Part shown: piece by piece, positions 26,468 to 35,333 of the stretch
Numbering within the stretch: position 1 is the first letter of the stretch
Layout: every line of letters starts with the position of its first letter
Assembly: GCA_016195405.1 (NCBI GenBank)
Contig: JACPZP010000023.1
Span: forward strand, 1 to 45,011
Origin: Planctomycetota bacterium
GTDB taxonomy: Bacteria > Planctomycetota > Planctomycetia > Gemmatales > Gemmataceae
Length of the DNA: 45,011 nt
Reading direction: 5' to 3'
Translations under genes and position numbers: made by a program
Notes under the pieces: model-generated
What the model saw: only the letters and a program-made list of their open reading frames with translations
Databases searched by the model: none
What the model was told of the DNA's origin: nothing

Positions 26468-27553
26468 TCATTTGTGGGCTTGGGTCCATGCCTCTTTGAA
26501 GAACCTCACCCAATTGCCGTGCATGATGCCTTCGATGTCGACGTCTTTGTAGCCGCGGCCACGGAGCATGTTGGGTAAGCGCTGCAAATCGGCGATGGTG
26601 TCCATGTCGCAGGGCGACTGTTCCTTGCCGAAGCCGCCGTCGAGGTCGGTGCCGATGGCGACATGGCGGGCGTTGCCGGCCAGCGCACAGACTCGGTCGA
26701 TGTGATCGAGCATTCGTTCCAGCTTCACCATTTCCGGGCGTGATTGTCCGCGTATCCAATCCGGGTGAAGCATCCAACTATCGAGAGCGATGCCGATGAC
26801 GGCGCCGCGTGTAATGAGGCGCTTGGTTTGATCGTCGGTTAGTTGCCGCTGATTGGGGACGAGAGTGCGGTTGTTGTGATGGCTGGCCAAGACTGGTCCG
26901 CCATAAAGGTCGAGCGCCTCGTCGAAGCACTGATCGGAAAGATGGGTGACGTCGAGAATCATGCCGACGCGTTCCATCTCCTTAAGGAGCGGCGTGCCGG
27001 GTGGGAAGAGGCCGCCTTCGGTTCCGGTGCCGTGAGCGTACGGGCTGACGCCGTAGTGGGCCGGGCCGATGATGCGCAGGCCGGCCTGAAACCATTCTTC
27101 GACCTGGTCGGGCCGCAAGACCGAATCGGCCCCTTCCATGCTGAGGATGAAGCCGAGCGGCAAGGTCGCGGAGTTCTCGTTGGCTTTCCAGGCCTTGACG
27201 TGAGCATCAAGCGTGGGCGCATCCTTGATGAAGCGCAGCAAGCCCTCTTGCTCCAGGCCGCGATAATAGCCGAGCTGGCCCAGGGCGGCGCCGTAGGCCG
27301 CGGGCATGGATGAATAGCGCTGGATGGCCGGCATGGCGCCGATGCGATGTAGCCGCGGAAGAAGGGTGGCGATGAAGATCACCACCTTGCCGCGGCGCAA
27401 TTCGGGGAAGGCGACGGTGTTAGAGCCGCGGCCTTTGTCGGTCATGCCCGCGTCGTTCTCGATCTGGCGAATCTTCTCGACCGGCAAACGCAGGTCGCGA
27501 TTCCAGTCGATGGCGTTCCAGGCGAGGTCGAGATGCGCGTCGAAGATGATCAT
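26468..27553 (-). CDS. Membrane dipeptidase family (peptidase M19)
   Basis: 361 residues without signal peptide. Metal-binding residues of the M19 (renal dipeptidase) family are visible in order: FDAHLDLAWN (His, Asp), FILSMEGAD (Glu), LDVTHLSDQCF (His), VLASHHNNRT (His) and AIGTDLDGGFG (Asp). The enzyme cleaves dipeptides, including D-amino-acid-containing ones in some bacteria, with two zinc ions. It lies 23 bases behind the DcuC-like transporter gene as the last member of a three-gene run with the sialate O-acetylesterase. AAGGACT precedes the ATG. Confidence 0.92.
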   Translation of the reverse strand: MIIFDAHLDLAWNAIDWNRDLRLPVEKIRQIENDAGMTDKGRGSNTVAFPELRRGKVVIFIATLLPRLHRIGAMPAIQRYSSMPAAYGAALGQLGYYRGLEQEGLLRFIKDAPTLDAHVKAWKANENSATLPLGFILSMEGADSVLRPDQVEEWFQAGLRIIGPAHYGVSPYAHGTGTEGGLFPPGTPLLKEMERVGMILDVTHLSDQCFDEALDLYGGPVLASHHNNRTLVPNQRQLTDDQTKRLITRGAVIGIALDSWMLHPDWIRGQSRPEMVKLERMLDHIDRVCALAGNARHVAIGTDLDGGFGKEQSPCDMDTIADLQRLPNMLRGRGYKDVDIEGIMHGNWVRFFKEAWTQAHK

Positions 27554-27576
27554 AAGTGAGTCCTTAGTTGGGCTTT

Positions 27577-28971
27577 TTACGGCGGCATGCGTATCAGAAT
27601 CGCCACCACGATGATGATCGCGGTCGAAACCAACAACGGCACGGCCACCAGGCGACTTAGTTGCAACGGCGTGGTGGCGGTCAGCTTTGCCGTCATGAGA
27701 TTGACTGCGGACACCGGCGACATGGTGCGTCCCGCGGCGGCGGCAAGCGAAACCACCGCGCCCGTATGGGTCGGATCAATCCCAAGGTCCAACGATGGCT
27801 TCGCAAAGAAGAGGAATAAACTCTGCGTCGCCGCCATGCCCGATCCCGAGAGCCAGGCGAAACCGAGGGCAACGCTTCCTGCCGCCGCGAGGAAGAGCGC
27901 CGGATCGCCCGCCACCCAGCCGCCGGGACCCTTCGCCAGCTCGAGCAGCTTGATGCCTTCACCGAAGCACGAAGCCGTCACAATCAGCGAGATGACGTTG
28001 GCGTAGCCATAGCCGGCGCCTTCGAAGAAAGCGGCGGCGATGCCGAGACCCTTGCGCCAGACCACCAGCCCGGCCACGGCGGAGCCGATCAACATCGCCG
28101 AGCCGATCAGCCGGCTGTCGAAAAGGCCGTCGTCGGCTCGCGCGTCGCTGACTAGCCAATGGCGCTCCACATGGACGATGCGGAACAAAGGCGAAGTCAA
28201 ATAAAGAATCACCAGCGGAATCAAGGGAATCATTGCTTTGACGATATTCACGCGGAATTCATCCGGAGTGGTCGTTGCCGGCGCTCCCGCGGCGTCATAT
28301 TGTTCCCTGCGCCAGGTCATGATCCAAAACAGTCCTGTTGCCGCCGCAAAGCCAATGAGATTCAAAGGAAGAATGCGGCGCACGCAGCGGTCGGTCCCAA
28401 AGTTCTCCTGCATTAAGTTCGGCTGTTTCTGGTCGCCGTTTTCATTCGCAAGCCCAGCCACCGCTTTCTTGCTTTCGGTGACGACGGTTCTCAGCTCCGG
28501 GGCGCCGGGGTTGAACAACTCGCCGCCGATGGAGCTGCCAAGCAGGATGGCGGCCCCGATCGTCGGCGACGAAATTCGGGCGGCGACGAGCAGCGGAATC
28601 ACCACAGGCCCGATAGTGACCGCCGTGCTGGTCTGACTGACGATCGGCATGTTCACGAGGAAGCCGACCAGCACCGTGCCTGGAATCAACAGCGCCCGTA
28701 CTTTCTTCAGCGGATTCACCAGGAGCCGCACCAAATGTTCGTCGCAGCCGGTGTGGCGGATTACATAGGCGAATCCCAAGGCGGTGCAAATGGGGACGAC
28801 GAACTTCTCATCCACCAGAGTGAGAAAGAACTTCTCGACAATCAAATTCATCTTGCCGGCCAACGCTCCGAGGCCAAGACCGGCAAGAAGAAGGACGAGG
28901 CGGACCTCAACCTGGCGGTAAACCGCGTAAACGGCAAGGCCGATCACCAGGCAGCCAACGAGCGCCATCAT
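27577..28971 (-). CDS. DcuC/GntT-type anion carrier (C4-dicarboxylate family)
   Basis: 464 residues, about twelve membrane segments. The family pattern of the Dcu/ion-transporter group is seen in LLAGLGLGALAGKMNLIVE, VGFLVNMPIVSQTSTAVTIG, AAILLGSSIGGELFNPGAPE and a late GFAWLSGSGMAATQSLFLF. Members move C4-dicarboxylates or gluconate-like anions across the inner membrane; the exact substrate is unknown. Its ATG overlaps the stop of the sialate O-acetylesterase by four bases (ATGA). It lies 23 bases before the M19 dipeptidase, consistent with uptake and breakdown of one compound class. Confidence 0.85.
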   Translation of the reverse strand: MMALVGCLVIGLAVYAVYRQVEVRLVLLLAGLGLGALAGKMNLIVEKFFLTLVDEKFVVPICTALGFAYVIRHTGCDEHLVRLLVNPLKKVRALLIPGTVLVGFLVNMPIVSQTSTAVTIGPVVIPLLVAARISSPTIGAAILLGSSIGGELFNPGAPELRTVVTESKKAVAGLANENGDQKQPNLMQENFGTDRCVRRILPLNLIGFAAATGLFWIMTWRREQYDAAGAPATTTPDEFRVNIVKAMIPLIPLVILYLTSPLFRIVHVERHWLVSDARADDGLFDSRLIGSAMLIGSAVAGLVVWRKGLGIAAAFFEGAGYGYANVISLIVTASCFGEGIKLLELAKGPGGWVAGDPALFLAAAGSVALGFAWLSGSGMAATQSLFLFFAKPSLDLGIDPTHTGAVVSLAAAAGRTMSPVSAVNLMTAKLTATTPLQLSRLVAVPLLVSTAIIIVVAILIRMPP

Positions 28972-30509
28972 TTCTTCGGCTGCGTCGTTAGCGGGAAGTC
29001 GTCCGTCCGAAACGGCGTCATGGGGATGCCTTGGGTGCTGAAGACGTTGCAGATCGGATGCTGGGCCCAGCCGTAGCGGACGGCCGCGGGCTCGGATACT
29101 TGCTCGCTCCAGACCGTGATGTGCTCCTTGTCCAACTTCGCCTTCGCAGCGAAGAACTTGCCGTCCTTGCCGGCAATGGTGAAGCCCTGAACCTCGGCTT
29201 TAGAGCCGGCTTGCAATCCGTCCGGAACGCGCCAGGCGAATCCAAGGCTTTTTCCATCCTTGTTCGTGCGCTCGGCTGTGGGAACGAGCTCCTGGGAAAC
29301 GATGTCCTTGCATGAAATCATGAGGTGCGCCTTGCCTTCGGCAAACTTGGCGGAGACAAGATCGGGCGCCTTGGCAGTATCGTTTTTAGCGCCATAGGTG
29401 CCAACAAGCGCCAACCACGCCAGGCGCTGGCCGACGGGTTTCTTCGGCGTCGGATGAACGTCGTATTCGCTGCCCAAGTCCGTGATGACGGCCATGCCGG
29501 TGTGCGGGACCTTATGGGCGGTTTGACGCTGAGATTCACGCAATTCCGCCCAAGTGCTGTCACTCGGCTCGTTCTTCACCGGGAAGAACGGGGCAAGCTG
29601 TACGAAGTAGAACGGCATGTCGGGCTTCTTCCAATCGTCGCGCCAATTTTGAATCATCCCAGGGAAAAGCCGGCCATAGGCGTGGGCGGCGCCGGCATTG
29701 GATTCGCCCTGATACCAAATCGTCCCCTTGACTGCGAAAGGCAGAAGCGGTGCGATCATGCCGTTGTAAAGGACGGAAGGATCGTTGGGATTGAGTTTCT
29801 TCTTGGTCTCGAGCGCGGCTTGATGAGCTTCGATCATGCGGACATAATCGGACCCGAGGTCTTTCAAGGCCGCCCGGCTGGTCCAGGCTTCCGCGCGGGT
29901 GCCGCCCCAGGATGTATGAATCAGGCCGACCGGAACTTTCAGCTTGTCCTCCAGCTCGCGACCGAAGAAGTAAGCAACCGCTGAGAAGCCTGGGACCGTG
30001 CTCGGGTCGGATTCTTTCCAGGACCCTTCGACGTCGGCGATCGGCTTTTCTTGTGGGTTCTTCTTCACGGTGAACATCCGCAGCTTCGCGTTGTGCGGGG
30101 CCGACTTGGCGTCGTCGAGGTCCGGGCTGCGGCATGCCTGCACCGTCCATTCCATATTCGATTGGCCGCTGCAAACCCAAACTTCGCCGACCAAAATGTT
30201 CTTGATCGTGACGGTGTTGGCGCCCTGGATGGTCATGTCAAAAGGCCCGCCGGCCTTGAGCGGCGCGAGCTGAACGAGCCATTTGCCGTCCTTGTCCGTG
30301 GTGGTGGAAACGTCTTGGTTCTGAATTCTGACGGTGACTTTTTCATCGGGATCGGCCGTGCCCCAAACGGGGACCTTGGTTCCCTGTTGCAGGACCGCGT
30401 TGTCCGAGAAAAGAGCGTGCGGCTTGACCGCGGCGTAAACGTGGGTGGGCGCTGCATGGAGCGCAAGCAAACCAAGCAGCGTGACTAAGAGAGGAGAGTA
30501 CCTGCGCAC
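28968..30509 (-). CDS. Exported sialate O-acetylesterase (SGNH/GDSL fold)
   Basis: 513 residues with a GTG start after GGAG and a signal peptide (LLVTLLGLLALHAAPTHVYA). An N-terminal beta-sandwich with VWGTADPDEKVTVRI precedes the hydrolase. Catalytic blocks are WVCSGQSNMEW (Ser117), GTIWYQGESNAG and YDVHPTPKKP (Asp-x-His), typical of the sialate O-acetylesterase family, which removes acetyl groups from sialic acids or xylan side chains. Planctomycetes often have many paralogs acting on algal or plant glycans. It is the first gene of the run with the DcuC-like carrier and M19 dipeptidase and is divergent from the tandem hydrolase gene. Confidence 0.93.
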   Translation of the reverse strand: MRRYSPLLVTLLGLLALHAAPTHVYAAVKPHALFSDNAVLQQGTKVPVWGTADPDEKVTVRIQNQDVSTTTDKDGKWLVQLAPLKAGGPFDMTIQGANTVTIKNILVGEVWVCSGQSNMEWTVQACRSPDLDDAKSAPHNAKLRMFTVKKNPQEKPIADVEGSWKESDPSTVPGFSAVAYFFGRELEDKLKVPVGLIHTSWGGTRAEAWTSRAALKDLGSDYVRMIEAHQAALETKKKLNPNDPSVLYNGMIAPLLPFAVKGTIWYQGESNAGAAHAYGRLFPGMIQNWRDDWKKPDMPFYFVQLAPFFPVKNEPSDSTWAELRESQRQTAHKVPHTGMAVITDLGSEYDVHPTPKKPVGQRLAWLALVGTYGAKNDTAKAPDLVSAKFAEGKAHLMISCKDIVSQELVPTAERTNKDGKSLGFAWRVPDGLQAGSKAEVQGFTIAGKDGKFFAAKAKLDKEHITVWSEQVSEPAAVRYGWAQHPICNVFSTQGIPMTPFRTDDFPLTTQPKK

Positions 30510-30746
30510 CTTAAGTCTCCTTGTTGCAAAACCCTGGCGAGATCGATTCGCCTGAGTTTCGCATATTGGAGCAAGGTTGCAAGCGAAAAGAAGGACATCT
30601 GCCGTCTGGGCAAAAGCCCACGGTTGCCCCTTTGGCTGCGTCCGCGAAGCTCGCTCGGCGGTTTCGCGCGTCGCGGCCGTTTTCGCGCTGGCATCGCGCC
30701 GTTTCGTCGCGTATCATCGCTCGTGACTATCCCGCGGAGGCTCTGC

Positions 30747-33074
30747 GTGCGTACCGCCGTCCTGCTTGCCCTGTTGATCGTTTTCGAGTGCCCGCGGTTG
30801 GCGCCCGCGCAAGCTCTTCCGGGAACCAAGCCGCTCGAACTCAAAGGCGACCTAGCCCGCGTCATGCTCGACGGCATTGACAAATACTTGACCCGGGTCA
30901 CTCAGGAGGCGGCAGTAAAGCGCAAGGAGTATTGGAAGCCGGACTATTCAACCCCGGCTGCCTACCACAAGTCAGTTGAGTCAAATCGCGACCGGCTAGC
31001 CAGGATTCTCGGCGTCGTCGACAAACGGGTTGGCGCGACTGCCCTGGAACTCGTGGGCACCCTCGAGCGCGGCTCGCTCGTCGCGGAAACAAAAGCCTAC
31101 AAGGTCTACGCGGTTCGCTGGCCGGTGTTGCCGGGCGTTCATGGGGAGGGCCTGCTCCTGGTTCCTACCGGGCAAATTCAGGCCAACGTGATCGTCATTC
31201 CAGACGCCGATCAAACGCCGGAAGCCTATGCGGGTCTGGTTGCGGAATCTTCGGAGCTGGGTTATTACGGCCGCCAGCTCGCGCAGCACGGCGTGCGTGT
31301 TCTGATCATGACGGTAGTGAATCGCGCGGATGATTGGTCCGGCAATCCCGCCAGCAAGCGCTTCACGAACCAGACCCATCGCGAGTTCGTGTATCGCATG
31401 GCTTATGAGATGGGCCGGCACGTCATCGGCTACGAGATCCAGAGGATCCTAGCGGCGGTTGACCTCTTCGCGCAGGGAGAGAAGCATGCTCCTGTCGGAG
31501 TATTTGGCTATGGGGAGGGCGGAATGCTCGCCCTTTACGCCGCCGCGCTGGACACGCGCATTCAAAGCACGGTGGTGAGCGGCTGCTTCGGGCCGCGCTC
31601 GGAACTTTGGAAGGAACCGATCTACCGAAATGTCTGGGGACGCCTCAAACACTTCGACGACGGCGAGTTGCTTCGGCTCATCACGCCCCGATCCTTGATC
31701 GTGGAACACTCGAATTGGCCTGCCGCCAATGCGCCGCCGGCCCGGCCTGGCCGCGCCGGCGCTGCGCCGGGAACGCTGGCGACGCCGGAATTTGGCAGCG
31801 TCGCCAACCTGATCGATGGCGTGATGCAAACGATGCCCGACAAGAATGCCTTCCCGCGCCTCGGCATCTCGCTCCAATTCGGCGCCTGGAATCAGCCCGG
31901 TAAAGAGAGTTATCGCGGCCCAGGCAGCTCCAAGGCGGTGACGCTTCTCGCGGAAGCGCTTCACACAAAGTTCCAAGACGACAAAGCGCTTCTTGAATGG
32001 ACGCAAAAGCCGAATCTCCCTGATCCGGCGCCGCGGCAGAAGAGCCAATTCGACGAACTCGTCGATTTCACGCAGAAGCTGCTGCCGGCGTCGGTCCAGA
32101 AGCGCCAGGATTTCTTCTGGTCAAAGCTCGACACGTCCTCGCTGGAGAAGTTCCAGAAATCGCAGGAGCCTCTGCGCGACTATTTCCACCGCGAGATCAT
32201 CGGCAAGCTGCCCGAGCCGAGCGTGCCTCTCAATCCGCGGACGCGGCTCATCTACGACACGCCCAAGTGGAAAGGCTACGAGGTGGTGTTGGATGTCTAC
32301 GAGGACGTGATCAGCTACGGAATTCTACTAGTGCCCAACGACATCAAGCCAGGCGAGAAGCGGCCCTGCGTCGTCTGCCAGCACGGACTCGAAGGCCGGC
32401 CCACCGACGTCGTCAATCCCAAGGAAACGACCAAGTATTACAACAGCTTCGGCGCCAAGCTGGCCGACCTGGGTTTTGTCGTGTTCGCGCCGCAGAACCC
32501 GTACATCTTCGGCAACGATTTCCGGCAAGTGGTGCGCAAGGCAAATCCGCTCGAACTCACGCTCTACGCGTTCATCTATCGTCAGCACCAGCGCATCCTC
32601 GAGTTCCTGGGCACGCTCCCCTTCGTGGATTCAAGCCGCATCGCCTATTACGGGCTCTCTTACGGCGGCAAGGTGGCCATGCGGATTCCGGCCTTGCTGA
32701 TGGGCTATTGCCTGTCGATCTGCTCGGGCGACTTCAATGAATGGATCTGGAAGAACATCACGCTCGACTGGGTAAACAGCTACATGTTCACGATCGAGTA
32801 CGAGATGTACGAGTTCGATCTGGGCAACACCTTCAACTACGCGGAGATGGCCGCCTTGATTGCCCCCAGGCCCTTCATGGTGGAGAGGGGCCATAACGAC
32901 GGGGTGGGCCTCGATGAATACGTCGCCTTCGAGTACGCCAAGGTCCGCCGCCTCTACGCCAAGCTCGGCATTCCCGAACGCACCGAGATCGAGTTCTTCC
33001 AGGGCGGCCACGAGATCAACCTGCGCGGCACCTTGGCGTTCCTGCGGCGGCATTTGAACTGGCCGGCGAAGTGA
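30747..33074 (+). CDS. Exported tandem alpha/beta hydrolase (acetyl xylan esterase-like)
   Basis: 775 residues from the GTG at 30747, with GCGGAGG just upstream and a signal peptide starting there (RTAVLLALLIVFECPRLAPA). Two alpha/beta hydrolase domains lie in tandem. The second (about 480-775) is complete: nucleophile Ser638 in YYGLSYGG, Asp718 in ERGHNDGVG and His755 in QGGHEINLRG, like acetyl xylan esterase or dienelactone-hydrolase families. The first (about 130-420) has the fold elements VIVIPDADQTPEAY and FGYGEGGMLALYAAAL, but Gly256 replaces the nucleophile, so it is probably inactive and may bind substrate. It may deacetylate polysaccharides in the periplasm or outside. Confidence 0.85.
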   Translation: MRTAVLLALLIVFECPRLAPAQALPGTKPLELKGDLARVMLDGIDKYLTRVTQEAAVKRKEYWKPDYSTPAAYHKSVESNRDRLARILGVVDKRVGATALELVGTLERGSLVAETKAYKVYAVRWPVLPGVHGEGLLLVPTGQIQANVIVIPDADQTPEAYAGLVAESSELGYYGRQLAQHGVRVLIMTVVNRADDWSGNPASKRFTNQTHREFVYRMAYEMGRHVIGYEIQRILAAVDLFAQGEKHAPVGVFGYGEGGMLALYAAALDTRIQSTVVSGCFGPRSELWKEPIYRNVWGRLKHFDDGELLRLITPRSLIVEHSNWPAANAPPARPGRAGAAPGTLATPEFGSVANLIDGVMQTMPDKNAFPRLGISLQFGAWNQPGKESYRGPGSSKAVTLLAEALHTKFQDDKALLEWTQKPNLPDPAPRQKSQFDELVDFTQKLLPASVQKRQDFFWSKLDTSSLEKFQKSQEPLRDYFHREIIGKLPEPSVPLNPRTRLIYDTPKWKGYEVVLDVYEDVISYGILLVPNDIKPGEKRPCVVCQHGLEGRPTDVVNPKETTKYYNSFGAKLADLGFVVFAPQNPYIFGNDFRQVVRKANPLELTLYAFIYRQHQRILEFLGTLPFVDSSRIAYYGLSYGGKVAMRIPALLMGYCLSICSGDFNEWIWKNITLDWVNSYMFTIEYEMYEFDLGNTFNYAEMAALIAPRPFMVERGHNDGVGLDEYVAFEYAKVRRLYAKLGIPERTEIEFFQGGHEINLRGTLAFLRRHLNWPAK

Positions 33075-33459
33075 CTGAGAGCCCCACCTGCCCGCCATCA
33101 CCGCCACGCAGTTTGGCGGTGAGCTCGTCGACATAAGCCGTTCTGGATAAAATCCTTATGGCCGATTTTTTGTCAGGGACTCACAGGTCCAAACTCATAT
33201 ACCCATGAGGCTGTAGCTCACGGTTTTTGGCGGATTCCGTCCGATGACCGAACGACGGACATAGCAATCGCGCCTTCCAAAATGGTATAATTGAAGAGTG
33301 AAAGAGGCCGACCACCCGCTGGTCCTGCCGCGGCGTGTCTCACCCTTACCAAATGCGTTGCGTCGCCACCTCCCCAAACCCCTCTCGACGAATCCTTTGC
33401 TGAAAATCGAAGTATTGGAAGGCGACCACAATTCCCCAAGTAATCCGTCGCCACGCGCC
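33075..33459. other. Intergenic stretch without a supported gene
   Basis: About 385 bases separate the tandem hydrolase from the DUF5615 gene. Short frames on both strands have no recognisable motif, ribosome-binding site or coding bias. No strong hairpin was seen. Confidence 0.5.
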
Positions 33460-33849
33460 TTACTTGACCCAAGTAAAACTCAGCGCGCGTGATGCTCGGG
33501 GCCGCCAGACAAAGACCCCCATTGCAGTGACGCGCGCCACCGCTCCTTTGCGGCTTGACCAAGTCTTGAATTCAGGATGCCGGAGAAATCTGCGGACATA
33601 GGGTGCGACTTCGAGTTGACGCACATCCAAGTACACGATGCTATATTGGTCGCTGCACAGGCTCTTCTTGAAAAAGTCGCGATCGCGGCTGAAGAACGAT
33701 GGGCGTCGAAGCGTGCGCAGCAAGACGACGATCTGATCGTCTTGCATTCCTTTACGTCCGACATCGTCACCAATCTGGCAGATTCGACCGCGAGACGAGA
33801 GCAGTTTCGTCCGCTGGCTTTCCAAGACGTTTTCGTCAAGCACGATCAC
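33460..33849 (-). CDS. DUF5615-family PIN-like protein (probable toxin)
   Basis: 129 residues, GTG start. It begins MIVLDENVLESQRTKLLSSR, the DUF5615/PIN-like pattern with an early Asp-Glu-Asn, and has the middle IVVLLRTLRRPSFFSRDRDFF with a conserved Asp, then YSIVYLDVRQLEVAPYVRRFLRHPEF. PIN-like proteins of this group are encoded behind DUF433 proteins and are thought to be RNase toxins. Its start overlaps the DUF433 gene by four bases (GTGA). The last about 25 residues (WRPRASRALSFTWVK) look non-conserved. Confidence 0.78.
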   Translation of the reverse strand: MIVLDENVLESQRTKLLSSRGRICQIGDDVGRKGMQDDQIVVLLRTLRRPSFFSRDRDFFKKSLCSDQYSIVYLDVRQLEVAPYVRRFLRHPEFKTWSSRKGAVARVTAMGVFVWRPRASRALSFTWVK

Positions 33850-34100
33850 GCCGAAGCCGGCCTTTCCATATACTCTTGCGCGTGTTCGACGATGACTCGT
33901 CCAGCAAAGCGAACTGCCTCAGCAATCGCCGCTCGAGTGATGCTGCCGTGGCATTCCTTGATGATTTCGTCCCAGTTCATGTTTAGAGCGACCAATTCCA
34001 AAACATCCGCAACGAGAATGCGTGTTCCGCGAAACGTCAGCTGGCCATGGCATATTTTCGGATCGGCGCACAAGAAACGTCCGATGGACTTCTTTCTCAT
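33846..34100 (-). CDS. DUF433-family protein (probable antitoxin)
   Basis: 84 residues. The DUF433 pattern is clear: a basic N terminus, then DPKICHGQLTFRGTRILVAD and a helical segment MNWDEIIKECHGSITRAAIAE, AVRFAGRVI. DUF433 proteins carry a winged-helix-like DNA-binding fold and are widely paired with DUF5615 PIN-like proteins, so they probably act as antitoxin and autorepressor. GGAGGAACT stands just before the ATG. The pair sits next to the surface-protein remnant at 34157. Confidence 0.82.
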   Translation of the reverse strand: MRKKSIGRFLCADPKICHGQLTFRGTRILVADVLELVALNMNWDEIIKECHGSITRAAIAEAVRFAGRVIVEHAQEYMERPASA

Positions 34101-34156
34101 AGTTCCTCCACGCTGTGACCCCCCTCCAATCTCCGTGGCAAGCTACATTCTACGCT

Positions 34157-34424
34157 AATCCGGAGCCCCCGCGAAATCCAACTCATCGACGAATTCGCCC
34201 AAGAGGTGGTGGCGTATCCGGTCCTTGACGCCGTCGTCCAAGTTGGCGAAGAACCAATCGCGGCCGCGGTTGCCGATGAGCACGTCGCGCGCGCCGTCGT
34301 CGAATACCGTGGCGCCTGGGCCGACTTTGAGGACGACGTTGCTGTTGGAGCGTGGCCCGTTGCCGTCGCCGCGCAGGTTGGCGACGCGCGTCTCGTAATC
34401 GCGGGCTGAAGTCCATTCCGATCG
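34157..34424 (-). pseudogene. Remnant of a surface-protein 3' end (partial paralog of the gene at 35334)
   Basis: This stretch is a clear copy of the last about 270 bases of the surface-protein gene at 35334-38984. Its translation on the minus strand reads EWTSARDYETRVANLRGDGN, GPRSNSNVVLKVGPGATVFD, DGARDVLIGNRGRDWFFANL, matching the intact protein residue by residue with scattered changes. There is no start, and an in-frame TAA lies just upstream, so only the tail survived. A VapBC module sits between this remnant and the intact gene. Confidence 0.85.
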
Positions 34425-34459
34425 GAAGGCTTGAACCGATTAATGGGGGGGACGGGAGG

Positions 34460-34861
34460 TTAGGTTAGCAGCACGGTGAAGCCTGCTTGGGTGAAATCTC
34501 CATCGGTGGCGAGAGCTTCCGTCAGTCCTGCCTCTTTCATGGCAACGAATGAGATGCAATCGGTGAGCGACCAATCCTTGTCCGGCCGCCGGCGGTACAG
34601 GCCGAGTCCGCGCTCCAGGTCATCTTGGGTTGGTGGTAAAATCCTCACCCTAGAGTTCTTGCGCAGATCCTCCTCTAGCGACAGAAAGAGGGGCCGGTTG
34701 GGGGTCTTGGCAAGGTGGTTCGCCAATTCGAGAAGGATCCAAGCCGTGGTCAGGAAAGCTCCGTCAAATGCCGCCGTGAATTCCACAGCGCGGGCATGAT
34801 ATTCATCTTTGCCGTTTAGAAGAGCAATGTAATAGCCGGTGTCCGCGAAGACGGTTCTCAT
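34460..34861 (-). CDS. vapC: VapC-like PIN-domain toxin
   Basis: 133 residues, a complete PIN domain: FADTGYYIALLNGKDEYHA (first Asp), ILLELANHLAKTPNR (Glu), DKDWSLTDCISFVAMKEAGL (central Asp) and EALATDGDFTQAGFTVLL (last Asp). The four acidic residues bind magnesium for RNA cleavage. The start overlaps the antitoxin stop by four bases. The final 'FTQAGFTVLL' is typical of the family's C-terminal strand. It is intact, unlike the related toxin at 5874. Confidence 0.9.
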   Translation of the reverse strand: MRTVFADTGYYIALLNGKDEYHARAVEFTAAFDGAFLTTAWILLELANHLAKTPNRPLFLSLEEDLRKNSRVRILPPTQDDLERGLGLYRRRPDKDWSLTDCISFVAMKEAGLTEALATDGDFTQAGFTVLLT

Positions 34862-35091
34862 TTCTTCGGGGTCCCGTAAAGGTAATGGTCATGGTTGCGT
34901 GCGGCGTCGGTGGGTAAGTCGACGGCCATGCCAGCGTATTTCAGCAACATCTTTCCTAGGTCTTCGGCTTCCCCATTCTGCGGCGCCGAATCGGCCAGGA
35001 TCAATTCGACTTGCACTTTGACCCCTTCGGGCAGGGAAATGGGATCATCTAATTCGATCCGGCCGTTGTGTACGTGTCCCGCCAAAGTCAT
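34858..35091 (-). CDS. vapB: VapB-like antitoxin (AF2212/DUF104 type)
   Basis: 77 residues. The N-terminal beta motif HVHNGRIELDDPISLPEGVKVQVELIL matches the short DUF104 antitoxin type, and the C terminus RNHDHYLYGTPKK matches the antitoxin at 5638-5877. A strong AAAGGAGG lies just upstream of the ATG. The gene is translationally coupled to the toxin (ATGA). It probably neutralises VapC and represses its own promoter. Confidence 0.85.
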   Translation of the reverse strand: MTLAGHVHNGRIELDDPISLPEGVKVQVELILADSAPQNGEAEDLGKMLLKYAGMAVDLPTDAARNHDHYLYGTPKK

Positions 35092-35238
35092 GGCATCCTC
35101 CTTTCAAGGCCGCCTCGAGAACGGCCCGCCGCCGACCTGAGCTACATTCTCCCACATTCTATCCGCTGCCGCCCTTCTTCCAACAGCCCTTGAACCTGGC
35201 CTGGCTGAGCTAGGGGCAAGCTTGCAGCCCGCCCCACG

Positions 35239-35264
35239 ATCGCGGCCGCGGTTGCCGATGAGCA
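35239..35264. repeat. 26-base fragment of the surface-protein tail
   Basis: ATCGCGGCCGCGGTTGCCGA plus TGAGCA is identical to a segment inside the intact surface-protein gene (near 35436) and to the remnant at 34157-34424. Here it stands alone in the gap upstream of the VapBC genes. A chance match of this length is very unlikely, so it marks a third, nearly erased copy. Confidence 0.75.
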
Positions 35265-35333
35265 GTGAGAGCAATTAGGAATGCAGGAATGTAGGACCGG
35301 ACCACCCACTTCCTGCTTTCCTGCCTTCCTTAT

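Noticed and set aside
33195..33431. 78-codon minus-strand frame in the gap after the tandem hydrolase
   Set aside because: No motif, no ribosome-binding site and composition unlike the neighbouring genes.
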